DNA of 64,000 bases, from the NCBI RefSeq assembly GCF_004123845.1, contig NZ_NBDP01000030.1, positions 1-64,000 of the forward strand. Direction: 5' to 3'. The notes beneath the pieces are model-generated. The model did not search any database, was not told the DNA's origin, and was given only the letters and a program-made list of their open reading frames with translations. Positions 17,739 to 28,073 of the stretch are shown here, in pieces (the first letter of the stretch is position 1; the number at the start of each line of letters is the position of its first letter). The position numbers were made by a program, and so were the translations under genes. This DNA is from Allobosea sp. Tri-44 (GTDB lineage Bacteria > Pseudomonadota > Alphaproteobacteria > Rhizobiales > Beijerinckiaceae).

Positions 17739-17754
17739 CCCAATGGTTGGCACC

Positions 17755-18987
17755 TCACCCCGGGGCCCTGGTATCGTCGATCACCTTGCCGTCGTTCGGC
17801 AAAATCCCCGGCGCCACCAGCTCGACGGCACCGCTCAGCTTGAAGACCTCGCGCACCGAGGCTTTCACCGCCTCGGCGAGCCCTATCCCCGGCGTGGCGG
17901 CCTCAGCCCTGAGGCACATCGCATCGGTCTCGCCGGCGCGCGTCACCACCAGCCGGCAGCGTCCGAGCTCGGGATGCCGTGCGGCGACAGCCGCGACCTG
18001 CTCGGGCCGGACGAACATGCCCTTGACCTTGGCTGACTGGTCGGCCCGGCCGAGCCAGCCGCGAATGCGCTGATTGGTACGTCCGCAGGGCGAGCGTCCC
18101 GGAAGCGCCGCGGTGAGATCGCCGACGGCGAAGCGGATCAATGGCTTGTTCGGATCGAGGATGGTCACCGCGATCTCGCCGACCTCGCCTTCCGCCACCG
18201 GCTGGCCGGTGCCGGGCCGCAGGATCTCGACGATGATGTCCTCGTTGAGGACGAGGCCTTCGCGGGCCGGCGTCTCATAGGCAATGATGCCGCATTCCGC
18301 CGTAGCGTAGCACTGATAGGCGTCGATGCCGCGCTCGCGGAACTCGGCCTGCAGCGAGGGCGGGAAGGCCGCGCCGGAGACCACCGCCCGCTTCAGCGAG
18401 GAGAGATCGCGCCCGCGCGCCGCGCCGAGATCGAGCAGGATCTTCAGGAAATCCGGCACGCCGGCATAGAGCGTCGGCCGGTAGGCCTCGATCAGGTCGA
18501 GCTGGGCGTCGCTATTGCCCGGTCCGGCTGGGATCACGGCGCAGCCGAGGACGCGCGCGCCGGCATCGAAGCACCAGGCGCCGGGCGTCAGGTGATAGGA
18601 GAAGGTGTTGAGCACGATGTCGCGGCGGCCGGCGCCGGTCGCCGCAAGTGCGCGGGCGACCCGCCAGGGATCGTCGTCATGGCGCTCGGGTTCGAAGATC
18701 GGCCCCGGCGACATCATCAGCCGGCGATAATCGCTGGGGCGGCCGGGCAACAGCCCGCCGAAGGGCAGCTTCGCGCGCTGGGTCGCCGGCAGGTCGGATT
18801 TGCGCAGCACCGGCAGGCAGGCGAGCGTCGCCCGGTCGGTTACCGCTTCGGGATCGACGCCGCGCAGATGCCGGCGCCAGGCTGGCAGCCGCTGAGCCGC
18901 CGCGATCACCTGGGGCAGCCGCCTGAACAGATCGGCCTCGCGGCGTGCGGGTGCGCGGGTTTCCAGCCGGTCGTAATGCTTGGCCAT
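17755..18987 (-). CDS. PaaK-like phenylacetate-CoA ligase family protein
   Basis: 410-aa adenylate-forming protein related to phenylacetate-CoA ligase. Recognisable parts are the segment RLMMSPGPIFEPE (replacing the usual SSGTTGKP loop, as in one PaaK-like subgroup), VVSGAAFPPSLQAEF, YQCYATAECGIIAYE (A5-like) and LIRFAVGDLTAALPG. The C-terminal domain is KVKGMFVRPEQVAAVAARHP. It is encoded 9 bp downstream of livF and probably activates an imported carboxylate to a CoA thioester. The unusual P-loop makes ligase activity likely rather than certain. Confidence 0.82.
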   Translation of the reverse strand: MAKHYDRLETRAPARREADLFRRLPQVIAAAQRLPAWRRHLRGVDPEAVTDRATLACLPVLRKSDLPATQRAKLPFGGLLPGRPSDYRRLMMSPGPIFEPERHDDDPWRVARALAATGAGRRDIVLNTFSYHLTPGAWCFDAGARVLGCAVIPAGPGNSDAQLDLIEAYRPTLYAGVPDFLKILLDLGAARGRDLSSLKRAVVSGAAFPPSLQAEFRERGIDAYQCYATAECGIIAYETPAREGLVLNEDIIVEILRPGTGQPVAEGEVGEIAVTILDPNKPLIRFAVGDLTAALPGRSPCGRTNQRIRGWLGRADQSAKVKGMFVRPEQVAAVAARHPELGRCRLVVTRAGETDAMCLRAEAATPGIGLAEAVKASVREVFKLSGAVELVAPGILPNDGKVIDDTRAPG

Positions 18988-18996
18988 CGCAGTCTC

Positions 18997-19788
<792 letters not shown>

Positions 19789-19840
19789 CGGCCCGATCCG
19801 AAAAGGGGCGGCGCAATGAACTCGCGCCGCCCTGGCCCCG

Positions 19841-21103
19841 TCATTTCCCGGACTTCTTGAACTCTTCCGAGTTCTTGCGGATCTCCTCCCAGACCACGTC
19901 CTGGTTGGCGGAGTACCAGTCGGTGATCGGCACGAACTTGGCGCCGTCCCAGCGCGCGATCCGGCCCATGCCGCCGCCCTGGTGGTCGTCCTTGGTGATC
20001 GTGGTCGGCGGCAGCAGGCCGTCGGCGGTGAAGTTGGTGATCGAGCGCAGGCCCTCATTGAGCCAGGGGCCGGTGACCGGGCCGTTCGGGGCCTTCTCGG
20101 CCGCCTTGCGCACGCCCTCGACCATCAGCGTCGCCATCTGGACGCCGTAGTTGTAGTAGCCGGTGCCGACCTTGTTCTCGGGGCCGGCGCCTTTGCCCTT
20201 GCCGACGACGTCGGCCAGGATGTCCTTGATCACCTTGGGCTCGCGGCCGCCGACGCAGGGCTCGACCTTCATCACGCCCTTGGCCGCCTCGCGCCCGACC
20301 ACGTCCATGTCGGATTCCGACAGCCAGACGCTGCCCGAGACCCGGTCCATCGGCAGGCCGTTGCGGATCGCCTCGGTCAGCGCAACGGTCTGGCCGACGC
20401 CGGCGCCCCAGAAGATCACGAAATCGGGCCTGGCGCGGCGCACCTGCGGCCAGATCGCCGACTGGTCGTTGCCCGGCGGCGTATAGGGGAAAGCGGCGAG
20501 CTCATAGCCTTCCTTCTTGGCGAGCACGTTGAGAATCGGCAGCGGCTCCTTGCCGAAGGGCGTGTCGATATGGACGAAGACGATCTTCTTGCCCTTGAGG
20601 CTGCCCTTCTCGGTCTTCTTGAACTGCTCGATGATCAGGCCGGCCTGGGTCCAGTAGTTGATCGAGAGCGGCAGGACATAGGGGAAGGCGCTGCCATCGG
20701 CCGCGTCGCTGCGGCCGGAATAGGCGGTGATCATGTTGATCTTGTCCTCGAGCGCGCGAGGCACCAGAGCCCGCGCCACCGGGGTCGAGAGCGGGTCGAT
20801 CAGCACGGCGCCCTCGCGCTTGCCGCGCTCATAGGCCTCGATGGCGCGCGGCAGGTCGTTGGCGTGGTCGGTAATGTCGGCGACGATCTTGTAGCCACCG
20901 ATGCCGCCGCGGTCGTTGACCAGCGTGAAGTAGTCGCGCTGGCCCTGGTTATATTCCGAGGTGACGAAGGTGTAGATCCGGGTGAAATCCTGCGGCAGCG
21001 TGAAGCGGACGATCTTCTCCTGGGCGAAGACCTGGACCGGCAGGGCGAGCGGCGCGGCCAGCGCGGCCGAGCCGGCGATGAAAGAACGGCGATCGAGCGA
21101 CAT
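19841..21103 (-). CDS. HAAT-type ABC transporter substrate-binding protein (LivK-like)
   Basis: 420-aa periplasmic binding protein. The N-terminus has a Tat-type signal (DRRSFIAGSAALAAPLALPVQVFA). The body shows type-I binding-protein features such as VKFTLPQDFTRIYTF, GGIGGYKIVADITDHANDLPRAIEAYE and KIVFVHIDTPFGKEPLPIL. The start at 21103 puts the twin arginine near the N-terminus; an earlier in-frame start at 21154 is less likely. It lies between livM and livF, and it probably captures the small carboxylate or aryl compound that the operon imports. Confidence 0.9.
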   Translation of the reverse strand: MSLDRRSFIAGSAALAAPLALPVQVFAQEKIVRFTLPQDFTRIYTFVTSEYNQGQRDYFTLVNDRGGIGGYKIVADITDHANDLPRAIEAYERGKREGAVLIDPLSTPVARALVPRALEDKINMITAYSGRSDAADGSAFPYVLPLSINYWTQAGLIIEQFKKTEKGSLKGKKIVFVHIDTPFGKEPLPILNVLAKKEGYELAAFPYTPPGNDQSAIWPQVRRARPDFVIFWGAGVGQTVALTEAIRNGLPMDRVSGSVWLSESDMDVVGREAAKGVMKVEPCVGGREPKVIKDILADVVGKGKGAGPENKVGTGYYNYGVQMATLMVEGVRKAAEKAPNGPVTGPWLNEGLRSITNFTADGLLPPTTITKDDHQGGGMGRIARWDGAKFVPITDWYSANQDVVWEEIRKNSEEFKKSGK

Positions 21104-21140
21104 CCTGTTTCCTCCAGCCCTGTCGTTGATTGAGGCACCG

Positions 21141-22214
21141 TCACCGCTGGGCATGGCGGAACGGCCAGACGAGCAAATAGTTGCGGAAATTGGCGTAGAT
21201 CTTGGCGAGGCCGAGCGGCTCGTAGAGCAGGAAGCCGATCACCAGTGCGCCATAGGCCATCAGCGGCAGATGGGCGCGCAGGTCGATCGGCAAGGACAGG
21301 CCGAAGGTGCCGGCGGCGGCGCCGAGCAGGTTGTTGAGCAGGATCGGTGCAAACAGGATCAATGCCGTGCCGAAGAACGGCCCGAGCACGCTGCCGAGGC
21401 CGCCGACGATGATCATCGCCAGGATCTGGATCGAGAGCTCGATGTGGAACTGGTCGGGCGAGATCGCCCTAAGATAGGTCACCGCCAGCACCGAGCCGAC
21501 GACGCCGCCGATGAAGGACGAGACCCAGAAGGCGAGCAGCTTGTAGCGGAAGGTCGAGATACCGAGGATCTGCGCGGCGTAGTCCTTCTCGCGTAGCGCC
21601 GCCAGCGCCCGGCCGAAGCTGGTGCGCCTGACGTTCAGCATGAACAGGGTGATGACGAAGCAGACGCCGAGCGCGAGATAATAGGTCGGTACCTCGCCCT
21701 GCAGCGGAATGCCGAGGAAGCTGACCGGCGGCACCTGCAACGTCGCCAGCGAGCCACCGCTGATCACCGACGAATGCGAGATGACGAAGTCGACGACGTA
21801 CTGCATGGCGAGCGTCGCCATGGCCAAATAGATGCCCTTCATGCGCAGGGCCGCACCGCCGAACATCGTGCCGATGGTGGCGCTGAGCAGGCCGCCGGCG
21901 ATCATCGCGATCTCGAGCGGTACGCCGAGACGCACCAGATGCACCGAGCCATAGGCGCCGATGCCCATCACCGCGCCATAGCCGAGATGGATCTGGCCGG
22001 ACCAGCCCATCAGGAGGTTGAGGCCGAGTGCCGCCGAGGTCCAGATCAGCCAGGGCAGCAGATAGCCGGAGACATAGAGCCGGTCGAACAGGAATGGCGC
22101 CGCCAGCAGGATGGCGAGGACCGCAATGATCAGGCCGCGGTCGAAGCCGAGCGGAAACAGCTGGCGCTCGTCCTGATAGCGCGTGTGGCGGATCCCGGCG
22201 CGACGATAGAACAC
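21141..22214 (-). CDS. livM: HAAT-family ABC transporter permease (LivM-like)
   Basis: 357-aa inner-membrane permease with about nine to ten hydrophobic segments. The hallmark region is ALREKDYAAQILGISTFRYKLLAFWVSSFIGGVVGSVLAV. The N-terminal extension is hydrophilic (FYRRAGIRHTRYQDERQLFPL). The gene starts 4 bp after the livH stop, so both permeases are co-translated and form the membrane channel of the importer. Confidence 0.93.
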   Translation of the reverse strand: MFYRRAGIRHTRYQDERQLFPLGFDRGLIIAVLAILLAAPFLFDRLYVSGYLLPWLIWTSAALGLNLLMGWSGQIHLGYGAVMGIGAYGSVHLVRLGVPLEIAMIAGGLLSATIGTMFGGAALRMKGIYLAMATLAMQYVVDFVISHSSVISGGSLATLQVPPVSFLGIPLQGEVPTYYLALGVCFVITLFMLNVRRTSFGRALAALREKDYAAQILGISTFRYKLLAFWVSSFIGGVVGSVLAVTYLRAISPDQFHIELSIQILAMIIVGGLGSVLGPFFGTALILFAPILLNNLLGAAAGTFGLSLPIDLRAHLPLMAYGALVIGFLLYEPLGLAKIYANFRNYLLVWPFRHAQR

Positions 22215-22218
22215 GGCG

Positions 22219-23106
22219 TCAGACCCTCTCGATATGGTGGCGGCCGAACAGGCCGTGCGGCTTGAGCAGGAGCGTCACCAGGATGATCACGGCCGCGACG
22301 ACATCGCGCGAGCCGCCGCCGACGAGCGGATCGAGCACGCCGGTGGCAAGGCTCTCGGCCACGCCAACGATGACGCCGGCGATCAGCACGCCGGGGATCG
22401 AGTCGAGGCCGCCAAGGATCGCGATGGCGAGCGCCTTGATCAGCAGCAGAGAGAGCGACCAGTCGACGCCCTGCGTGCTGCCCCAGAGCACGCCGGCAGC
22501 GGTGGCGGAGACGGCAGCCAGCCCCCAGGCGACGGCGATCGCGCGCTCGACCCTGATACCGACCGACCAGGAGGCGGTCTGGTCGTCGGCGACGGCCCGC
22601 ATCACCACGCCGAAGCGCGAATTGAAGAAGAACAGCGAGAGCAGGATCAGCAGCAGCGAGATCGAGCCGCCGATCATCGTGGAGCGGTTGAGCAGGAGCT
22701 CGCCGACGAAGAGCGGCTGCTGCGGCATGCCGATGTCGAGGCGCTTGACCGCGGCGCCGAAGACGCCGGGAAGAACGCCGCGCAGCATGATCTCGACGCC
22801 GAGCGTCAGCATGATCGTCATGATCACCGGCTGGCCGATCATCCGGCGCAGCGCGATGCGTTCCATCAGCAGGCCAAAGCCGAACATGATGACGAGCGCT
22901 GCCGGGATCGCCAGCCAGATCGGCAGCCCGACCAGAGTGGCGAGCGCCCAGGTGACGTAGCCGCCGGTCATGGCGATCGCGCCCTGGGCGAGATTGGCGG
23001 TGCCGGAGGTCTTGTAGATCAGCACGATGCCGAGCGAGACCAGCGCGTACATCAGGCCGACGAAGATGCCGTTGGTCGAGAGTTCCGCGAGCAGGATCCA
23101 GTCCAT
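22219..23106 (-). CDS. livH: HAAT-family ABC transporter permease (LivH-like)
   Basis: 295-aa polytopic permease. Characteristic stretches are NGIFVGLMYALVSLGIVLIYKTSGTANLAQGAIAMTGGYVTW near the N-terminus and KALAIAILGGLDSIPGVLIAGVIVGVAESLA near the C-terminus. Its start codon overlaps the stop of the upstream acyl-CoA synthetase (TGATG), a clear sign of coupled translation between an activating enzyme and a transporter. Confidence 0.93.
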   Translation of the reverse strand: MDWILLAELSTNGIFVGLMYALVSLGIVLIYKTSGTANLAQGAIAMTGGYVTWALATLVGLPIWLAIPAALVIMFGFGLLMERIALRRMIGQPVIMTIMLTLGVEIMLRGVLPGVFGAAVKRLDIGMPQQPLFVGELLLNRSTMIGGSISLLLILLSLFFFNSRFGVVMRAVADDQTASWSVGIRVERAIAVAWGLAAVSATAAGVLWGSTQGVDWSLSLLLIKALAIAILGGLDSIPGVLIAGVIVGVAESLATGVLDPLVGGGSRDVVAAVIILVTLLLKPHGLFGRHHIERV

Positions 23107-25058
23107 CAGGCGACGACCTCACTGATCCTGAGCGTCCGCCGGATCACGCCGTGCTCGCCGTTCTCATAGGTGATGATGGCCTCGAACACGCTCTCCTCGA
23201 GCCCGCCATAGAGCGCCGCGATCAGCGAGGCGTAGGTGGTCTCGATGGTGTTGCGACGCAGCTTGCGGGTGCGGGTGATCTCGCCGTCGTCGGCGTCGAA
23301 GTCCTTGTGCAGGTTGACGAAGCGGCGAATGCGCAGGCCGTCCGGCTGCGTGCCGTTGACGTGCCTGACCACCTGGCCGATCAGCCCCTGCACCTCGGTT
23401 CCCTGCGAGAGCTCGGCATAGGAGGTGTAGGAGATGCCGCGCTCCTCGGCCCAATGGCCGACCGCGTCGAAATCGATGCAGATGATCGCGGTGAGCTGGT
23501 CGCACCCGGCGCCGATCACCGCGACATTGCGGATATAGGGGCTGAACTTCAGCCGGTTCTCGATGAAGTTCGGGATATAGCGCTCGCCGGAAGCCGTGCG
23601 CACGACTTCGCTGACGCGGCCGAGCACGACGAGCTGGCCGTCCTCGTCGATGCGCCCGGCATCGCCGGTGTGCAGCCAGCCATCGACCAGCGCCTTAGCG
23701 CTACTATCGGGGTCGTCATAGTAGCCATCGACCACCGAGGTGGAGCGCACCAGGATCTCGCCGCTCTCGTCGATGCGGATCTCGCTGCCCTCCATCGGCC
23801 GGCCGACAGTATGGAGCTTGACCTGGCCTTCGGTCTGCGCCGCCGTCAGCGCGCAGGTCTCGGTCTGGCCGTAGAACTGCTTCAGCTTGATGCCGAGCGC
23901 CCGGAAGAACAGGAAAGTGTCCTCGCCAAGCGCCTCGCCGCCAGTGAAGGCGCGCTCGGCCCGGCCGAGCCCGAGATGGTCGCGCAGCGGCGCATAGACC
24001 AGCACGTCGCCGACCGCGTCGAGCAGCTTCTCCTTCAGCGTCAGCGTGCCACCAGCGAGGCGCTTGCGCTCGAAGGCAACGGCGCGCTCCATGGTCGTCT
24101 CGAAGAGCCAGCGCTTGAACGGCGTCGAGTTCTTCATGCCGACCTGGACGCGGGTCAGCATCTGGTCCCAGGCGCGCGGCGCGGCGAGATAGAAGGTCGG
24201 CGAGACCTCGCGCAGGTCGCGCATCACCGTCTCCTGGCGCTCCGGGATATTGATCGTCGCCGCCATCATCATGCCGGCGCCCAGAGTGAAGACGAAGTCG
24301 CCGACCCAGGCCGTCGGCAGATAGGCGTAGAGTTCCTCGTGCTGGTGGAAATAGCCGCTGCGGCCGGCATTGAGCAGGCCGCCGGTGACGTTGCGATGGC
24401 GCAGCGGGATGCCCTTGGGCAGGCCGGTCGTGCCGGAGGAGTGCAGCAGCACCGAGATGTCGTCGGCCTGCGGCGCCTGGACGAAGCGATCGCGGAGTTC
24501 CGGCTCGCGCGCCAACCGTTCGCGCCCCTTCGCCACCAGCGTATCGAGCGACATCAACCCGGGCAGATCGTAGCTATCGAGCCCGCGCTCGTCGTCATAG
24601 AGGATCGTCGCGACGCGCCCGGTCGCGGCCCTGAGCTCAAGCAGCTTGTCGACCTGCTCCTGATCCTCGGCCACGCCGACGGGCGGCGTTCCATGCAGGG
24701 TCGCGGCGATCAGCTCTTCCAGTGGGACGTCCGGAAACACCGGCGACGGGAAGGCCCGCAGCATGTTGGCGGCGAGCATGGCGTAATAGAGCCGCGGGCG
24801 GTTGTCGCCGATCACCGTCATCGCGGCGCCGGCCACCAGTCCGGCCTCTTCCAGCCCGGCAGCCATGGCGGCGATCTCGTCGAAGACCTCGCGCCAGTTC
24901 TGCTCCTGCCAGATGCCGTAGCGCCGCTCGCGGAAGGCGACGCGGTCGCCGAACTCGGCGGCGTTGCGGGCGAGCGCGGCGATCAGGGTCGCGGGCGTGC
25001 CGTCCGCCGCGACGGGCCAACGCCCGCTCTCACGGTCGATGCCGAGCGCCGCCATCAT
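23106..25058 (-). CDS. AMP-dependent long-chain-type acyl-CoA synthetase
   Basis: 650-aa adenylate-forming enzyme making an acyl-CoA from a carboxylate, ATP and CoA. It has the P-loop LLHSSGTTGLPKGIPLRHRN, A5-like FYGQTETCALTAAQTEG, the hinge region WLHTGDAGRIDEDGQLVVLGR and a C-terminal RTRKLRRNTI catalytic-lysine region. Homology begins at [12 protein letters not shown]; the ATG at 25058 overlaps the livG stop (ATGA), which fixes the start. Being inserted between livG and livH, it is probably the immediate activating enzyme for the imported acid. The chain length preference is unknown. Confidence 0.92.
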   Translation of the reverse strand: MMAALGIDRESGRWPVAADGTPATLIAALARNAAEFGDRVAFRERRYGIWQEQNWREVFDEIAAMAAGLEEAGLVAGAAMTVIGDNRPRLYYAMLAANMLRAFPSPVFPDVPLEELIAATLHGTPPVGVAEDQEQVDKLLELRAATGRVATILYDDERGLDSYDLPGLMSLDTLVAKGRERLAREPELRDRFVQAPQADDISVLLHSSGTTGLPKGIPLRHRNVTGGLLNAGRSGYFHQHEELYAYLPTAWVGDFVFTLGAGMMMAATINIPERQETVMRDLREVSPTFYLAAPRAWDQMLTRVQVGMKNSTPFKRWLFETTMERAVAFERKRLAGGTLTLKEKLLDAVGDVLVYAPLRDHLGLGRAERAFTGGEALGEDTFLFFRALGIKLKQFYGQTETCALTAAQTEGQVKLHTVGRPMEGSEIRIDESGEILVRSTSVVDGYYDDPDSSAKALVDGWLHTGDAGRIDEDGQLVVLGRVSEVVRTASGERYIPNFIENRLKFSPYIRNVAVIGAGCDQLTAIICIDFDAVGHWAEERGISYTSYAELSQGTEVQGLIGQVVRHVNGTQPDGLRIRRFVNLHKDFDADDGEITRTRKLRRNTIETTYASLIAALYGGLEESVFEAIITYENGEHGVIRRTLRISEVVA

Positions 25059-25894
25059 GCCGCGCTCCCCGCCTGGTGGCGCTTGGCGGCGCGCTCGCCG
25101 AGATAGGCGCTGACCACGCTCGGATGCGAGATCGCCGCCTGCGGCTCGCCTTCCGAGATCACCTCGCCATAGCTCAGCACGACGACGCGGTCGCAGATCG
25201 AGGTGACGACGTCCATGTGGTGCTCGATGATCAGGATGGTGACGCCGCGCGCTTCCTGCGCATCGAGGATGAAGCGGGCGATATATTCCTTCTCTTCCTG
25301 GTTCATGCCGGCCATGGGCTCGTCCAGGATCAGGAGACGCGGTTCGGCGACCAGCGCCCGCGCCAGTTCGACGCGCTTCTGCAGGCCGAGCGGGATGACC
25401 TCGACCGGTTCGTCGCGAATGTCCTGGAGCTGCATGAACTCGATGACTTCTTCGACGACCCGGCGATGGGCCAGCTCCTCGCGCTCCGCCCACCACCAGT
25501 AGAACAAGGCCCCGAGCGCACTCGGCTTCATGTGGGTGTGGCGGCCGATCAGGATGTTGTCGAGAACGCTCATGCCCTTGAACAGAGCGAGATTCTGGAA
25601 GGTGCGGGCGACGCCGCGGGCAGCGATGCGATGCGGCTTCAGCGCGGTGATGTCCTCGCCGAAAAGGGTCACCTTGCCGGCATTGGGCGGGTAGAAGCCG
25701 GTGATCACGTTGACCATCGTGGTCTTGCCGGAGCCGTTCGGGCCGACCAGACCGAGAATTTCGCCCTTGCGGACATCGAGAGACACGCCCTTCAGCGCAC
25801 GCAGGCCGCCGAAGCTGCGCTCGATCCCGGTACAGGAGAGCGCAACGGGAGCGTCCGCCACGCTCGCCAGAGGGCGATATTGAGCGTCATTCAT
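25055..25894 (-). CDS. livG: HAAT-family ABC transporter ATP-binding protein (LivG-like)
   Basis: 279-aa ATPase with Walker [16 protein letters not shown], a family-typical degenerate signature [15 protein letters not shown], Walker [12 protein letters not shown] and H-loop [10 protein letters not shown]. The start [14 protein letters not shown] at 25894 is preferred; an in-frame ATG at 25945 lacks a clear ribosome site. It is the first gene of an eight-gene operon (livG, acyl-CoA synthetase, livH, livM, binding protein, livF, PaaK-like, crotonase) and is preceded by a promoter with a dyad operator at 26060-26087. Confidence 0.9.
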   Translation of the reverse strand: MNDAQYRPLASVADAPVALSCTGIERSFGGLRALKGVSLDVRKGEILGLVGPNGSGKTTMVNVITGFYPPNAGKVTLFGEDITALKPHRIAARGVARTFQNLALFKGMSVLDNILIGRHTHMKPSALGALFYWWWAEREELAHRRVVEEVIEFMQLQDIRDEPVEVIPLGLQKRVELARALVAEPRLLILDEPMAGMNQEEKEYIARFILDAQEARGVTILIIEHHMDVVTSICDRVVVLSYGEVISEGEPQAAISHPSVVSAYLGERAAKRHQAGSAA

Positions 25895-26058
25895 CCGAAG
25901 CGCCCGCCATCCGGACGCTGCAGCCAACGATCGCTGCCACAGCATTAACGGGTACCCGGCGCACGCGCGGCACCGCCGGATGAACGGCGTCTTCTCCCAC
26001 GATGTCCTCCCCGGCTGCGCTGGTTTGTTGTCTGTCTAAGCGTCAGCTCAATGCAGCT

Positions 26059-26087
26059 AATGAATACAATTCATCTTGTGCTGTCAA
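26059..26087 (-). promoter_or_regulatory. Promoter with ATGAAT-N3-ATTCAT operator for the livG operon
   Basis: On the minus strand, TTGACA (26087-26082) is followed after 7 bases by ATGAAT-TGT-ATTCAT (26074-26060), a perfect 6-bp dyad occupying the -10 position. Nearly the same arrangement occurs at 30338-30364, and a related dyad at 27241-27255. A repressor bound here would block the promoter. The TetR protein encoded at 27340 is the natural candidate, by inference. Confidence 0.6.
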
Positions 26088-26182
26088 CTCTTCCGGGACC
26101 AGCTTCAGCACCATTGGCAGCTGCGCTTTTCCGCACCGCCCGACCGGTATCGCGCACCCTGGCGGACGCCAATGAACCGGCC

Positions 26183-27145
26183 TCAGCCCACCGCCGCGAC
26201 AGCAGCCTGGCATGACAGGCGCGACGCGCCGGCCAGGGCCGCCTCATATTCATCGGCCAGCCGCCGGCAGAGCTCGCCTGCATCGGGCAAATCGCGGATC
26301 GCACCGACGCCCTGCCCTGCCGCCCAGATGTCGCGCCAGGCCTTGGCTTCCGCCGTGCCGAAATCATAGCTCGCGGGCTTGCTGAGATCGTCGGGATCGC
26401 GACCGGCAGCCACGATGCTGGGCTTGAGGAAATTGCCGTGCACGCCGCTGATGGCAGGGGTGTAGACGATATCGGCAGCGGAAGCGCCGAGCAGCATGCC
26501 CCGCAGCGCCTCCGGCGCCAGGCTCTCCTGCGTCGCCATGAAACGGGTGCCGAGATAAGCCATGTCGGCGCCCGCCATCATGGCGGCGGCGACCTGCGCG
26601 CCGTTGCTCAGCGCCCCGCCGAGCACGAGCGTGCCATCGAAGATATGTCGGATATCGGCCAGCGCCGCGAAGGGATTGAGCGGCCCGGCATGGCCGCCAG
26701 CACCGGCCGAGACTGCGATCAACCCATCGACACCAGCCTCGGCCGCCTTGGCCGCGAAGGCGAGTGTCGTCACATCGTGGAAGACCAGCCCGCCATAGCC
26801 CTGCACCGCCCGAATCAGGTCGCGGTTGAGGCCGAGCGAGGTGATGACCAGCGGCACCTTGCGCTCGACGACGACAGCAAGATCGGCGTCCAGCCGCGGA
26901 TTGCTGCGGTGGACGACCAGATTGACGCCAAACGGCGCTGCGTCACGCTCGCCGTCGAGCCGTCCGGCGATCTCGTCGAGCCAGTCGGCGAAGCCTGCCG
27001 TCGTGCGCTGGTTGAGCGCCGGAAAGCTGCCGACGACGCCATTGCGGCAGCAGGAAACGACAAGGTCCGGCCCCGAGATCAGGAACATCGGCGCGGCAAT
27101 GACGGGAACGCGCAAGCGTCCGGCGAAAGCAGCAGGTAACGGCAA
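26183..27145 (-). CDS. Nitronate monooxygenase / 2-nitropropane dioxygenase-like FMN protein
   Basis: 320-aa TIM-barrel flavoprotein. N-terminal VPVIAAPMFLISGPDLVVSCCRNGVVGSFPALN, middle VSAGAGGHAGPLNPF (the catalytic-His region) and LVLGGALSNGAQVAAAMMAGADMAYLGTRFMATQES match the family. The frame lacks an ATG near the homology start. A TTG at 27145 (LPLPAAFAGRL) follows GGGGAGGGG, giving a good ribosome site, so an unusual TTG start is proposed. It lies between the livG operon and the TetR gene. In such gene clusters the protein may act as an enoyl-CoA-type reductase or detoxifying oxidase; its role here is open. Confidence 0.85.
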   Translation of the reverse strand: MPLPAAFAGRLRVPVIAAPMFLISGPDLVVSCCRNGVVGSFPALNQRTTAGFADWLDEIAGRLDGERDAAPFGVNLVVHRSNPRLDADLAVVVERKVPLVITSLGLNRDLIRAVQGYGGLVFHDVTTLAFAAKAAEAGVDGLIAVSAGAGGHAGPLNPFAALADIRHIFDGTLVLGGALSNGAQVAAAMMAGADMAYLGTRFMATQESLAPEALRGMLLGASAADIVYTPAISGVHGNFLKPSIVAAGRDPDDLSKPASYDFGTAEAKAWRDIWAAGQGVGAIRDLPDAGELCRRLADEYEAALAGASRLSCQAAVAAVG

Positions 27146-27240
27146 TGACCCCTCCCCTAAAGAGCTCGCTCGGCTCCGCACGGGCGCCCATCCTGCAAAG
27201 CGCCGCTTGCGGTTACGCTCTTGCCTGGAACGCGTCGATG

Positions 27241-27255
27241 ATGAATGGTATTTAT
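27241..27255. promoter_or_regulatory. Third copy of the dyad operator, beside the TetR gene
   Basis: ATGAAT-GGT-ATTTAT lies between the divergent nitronate-monooxygenase-like gene and the TetR gene. It differs by one arm base from the operator at 26060-26074. This position suits autoregulation by the TetR protein and control of the divergent gene. Confidence 0.5.
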
Positions 27256-27339
27256 TAGTGTCGCCGCCCCCGTCCGGGCGCGTCGGCAGCCGGAAAGCGA
27301 CCGCAGCGCGCCCGCGCTTCGCGTCGGCAAGGATCATCG

Positions 27340-28071
27340 ATGGCACCTCGCAGCGCCCTGAAGCGACAGGTCAACCGGCTCCCGCCCGAGCGCCGCATCT
27401 CCGACATCATGGCCGCGGCCAAGCAGGTCTTCGCCGAGAAGGGCTACAATGACGCGCTGATCACCGACATCGCGCTGCGCGCCGGCGTGGTCGAGGGCAG
27501 CATCTATCGCTTCTTCGCCAACAAGCGCGAACTTTTGGTCAAGGTCGTCGAGCATTGGTTCGAGGAGTTGCTGCAGGAAGATGCCGAGCAGTTCGCCGCC
27601 GTGCGCGGCAGCTGGAACCAGATCCGCTTCCTCGTCTACAACCACCTCACCTCGATCCGCCGCGATCCGGCGCTGTCGCGATTGATGTTCCAGGAAATCC
27701 GCCCGGCGCCCGACTATCGCGGCTCGCACCTGTTCGATCTCAACCGCGCCTACACCCATCGCCTCGTCGACGTGGTCAAGGCCGGCATCGCCTCGGGCGA
27801 ACTGCGCCCCGACACCTCGCCGAGCCTGGTGCGTGATCTGGTCTTCGGCTGCATCGAGCACCGGACCTGGACCTTCCTGCGCGGCGAGGGCGATTACGAC
27901 CCTGCCGACACGGCGGAAGCGATCACCAATCTGGTCTATCGCGGCGTCGCGCTCGACCAGCCGGCCTCGCCGATCGAGAGCGTGGTCGCCCGGCTGGAGA
28001 CGGCGACGGCCCGGCTGGAGGCAGCGGCTGGGATCGCGCCGGCGAAGCCCAACTCCCCCGGATCGCGCTGA
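27340..28071 (+). CDS. TetR-family transcriptional regulator
   Basis: 243-aa repressor-type protein. Its N-terminal HTH (RISDIMAAAKQVFAEKGYNDALITDIALRAGVVEGSIYRFFANKRELL) spans about residues 18-64, followed by an all-helical ligand domain. It sits centrally between the importer/ligase operon and the atu-like genes, and three related dyads occur around it. By analogy with atuR/psrA/fadR-type regulators it may sense an acyl-CoA intermediate and de-repress both arms; that is inference. Its stop is 3 bp from the convergent SDR stop. Confidence 0.92.
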   Translation: MAPRSALKRQVNRLPPERRISDIMAAAKQVFAEKGYNDALITDIALRAGVVEGSIYRFFANKRELLVKVVEHWFEELLQEDAEQFAAVRGSWNQIRFLVYNHLTSIRRDPALSRLMFQEIRPAPDYRGSHLFDLNRAYTHRLVDVVKAGIASGELRPDTSPSLVRDLVFGCIEHRTWTFLRGEGDYDPADTAEAITNLVYRGVALDQPASPIESVVARLETATARLEAAAGIAPAKPNSPGSR

Positions 28072-28073
28072 GT

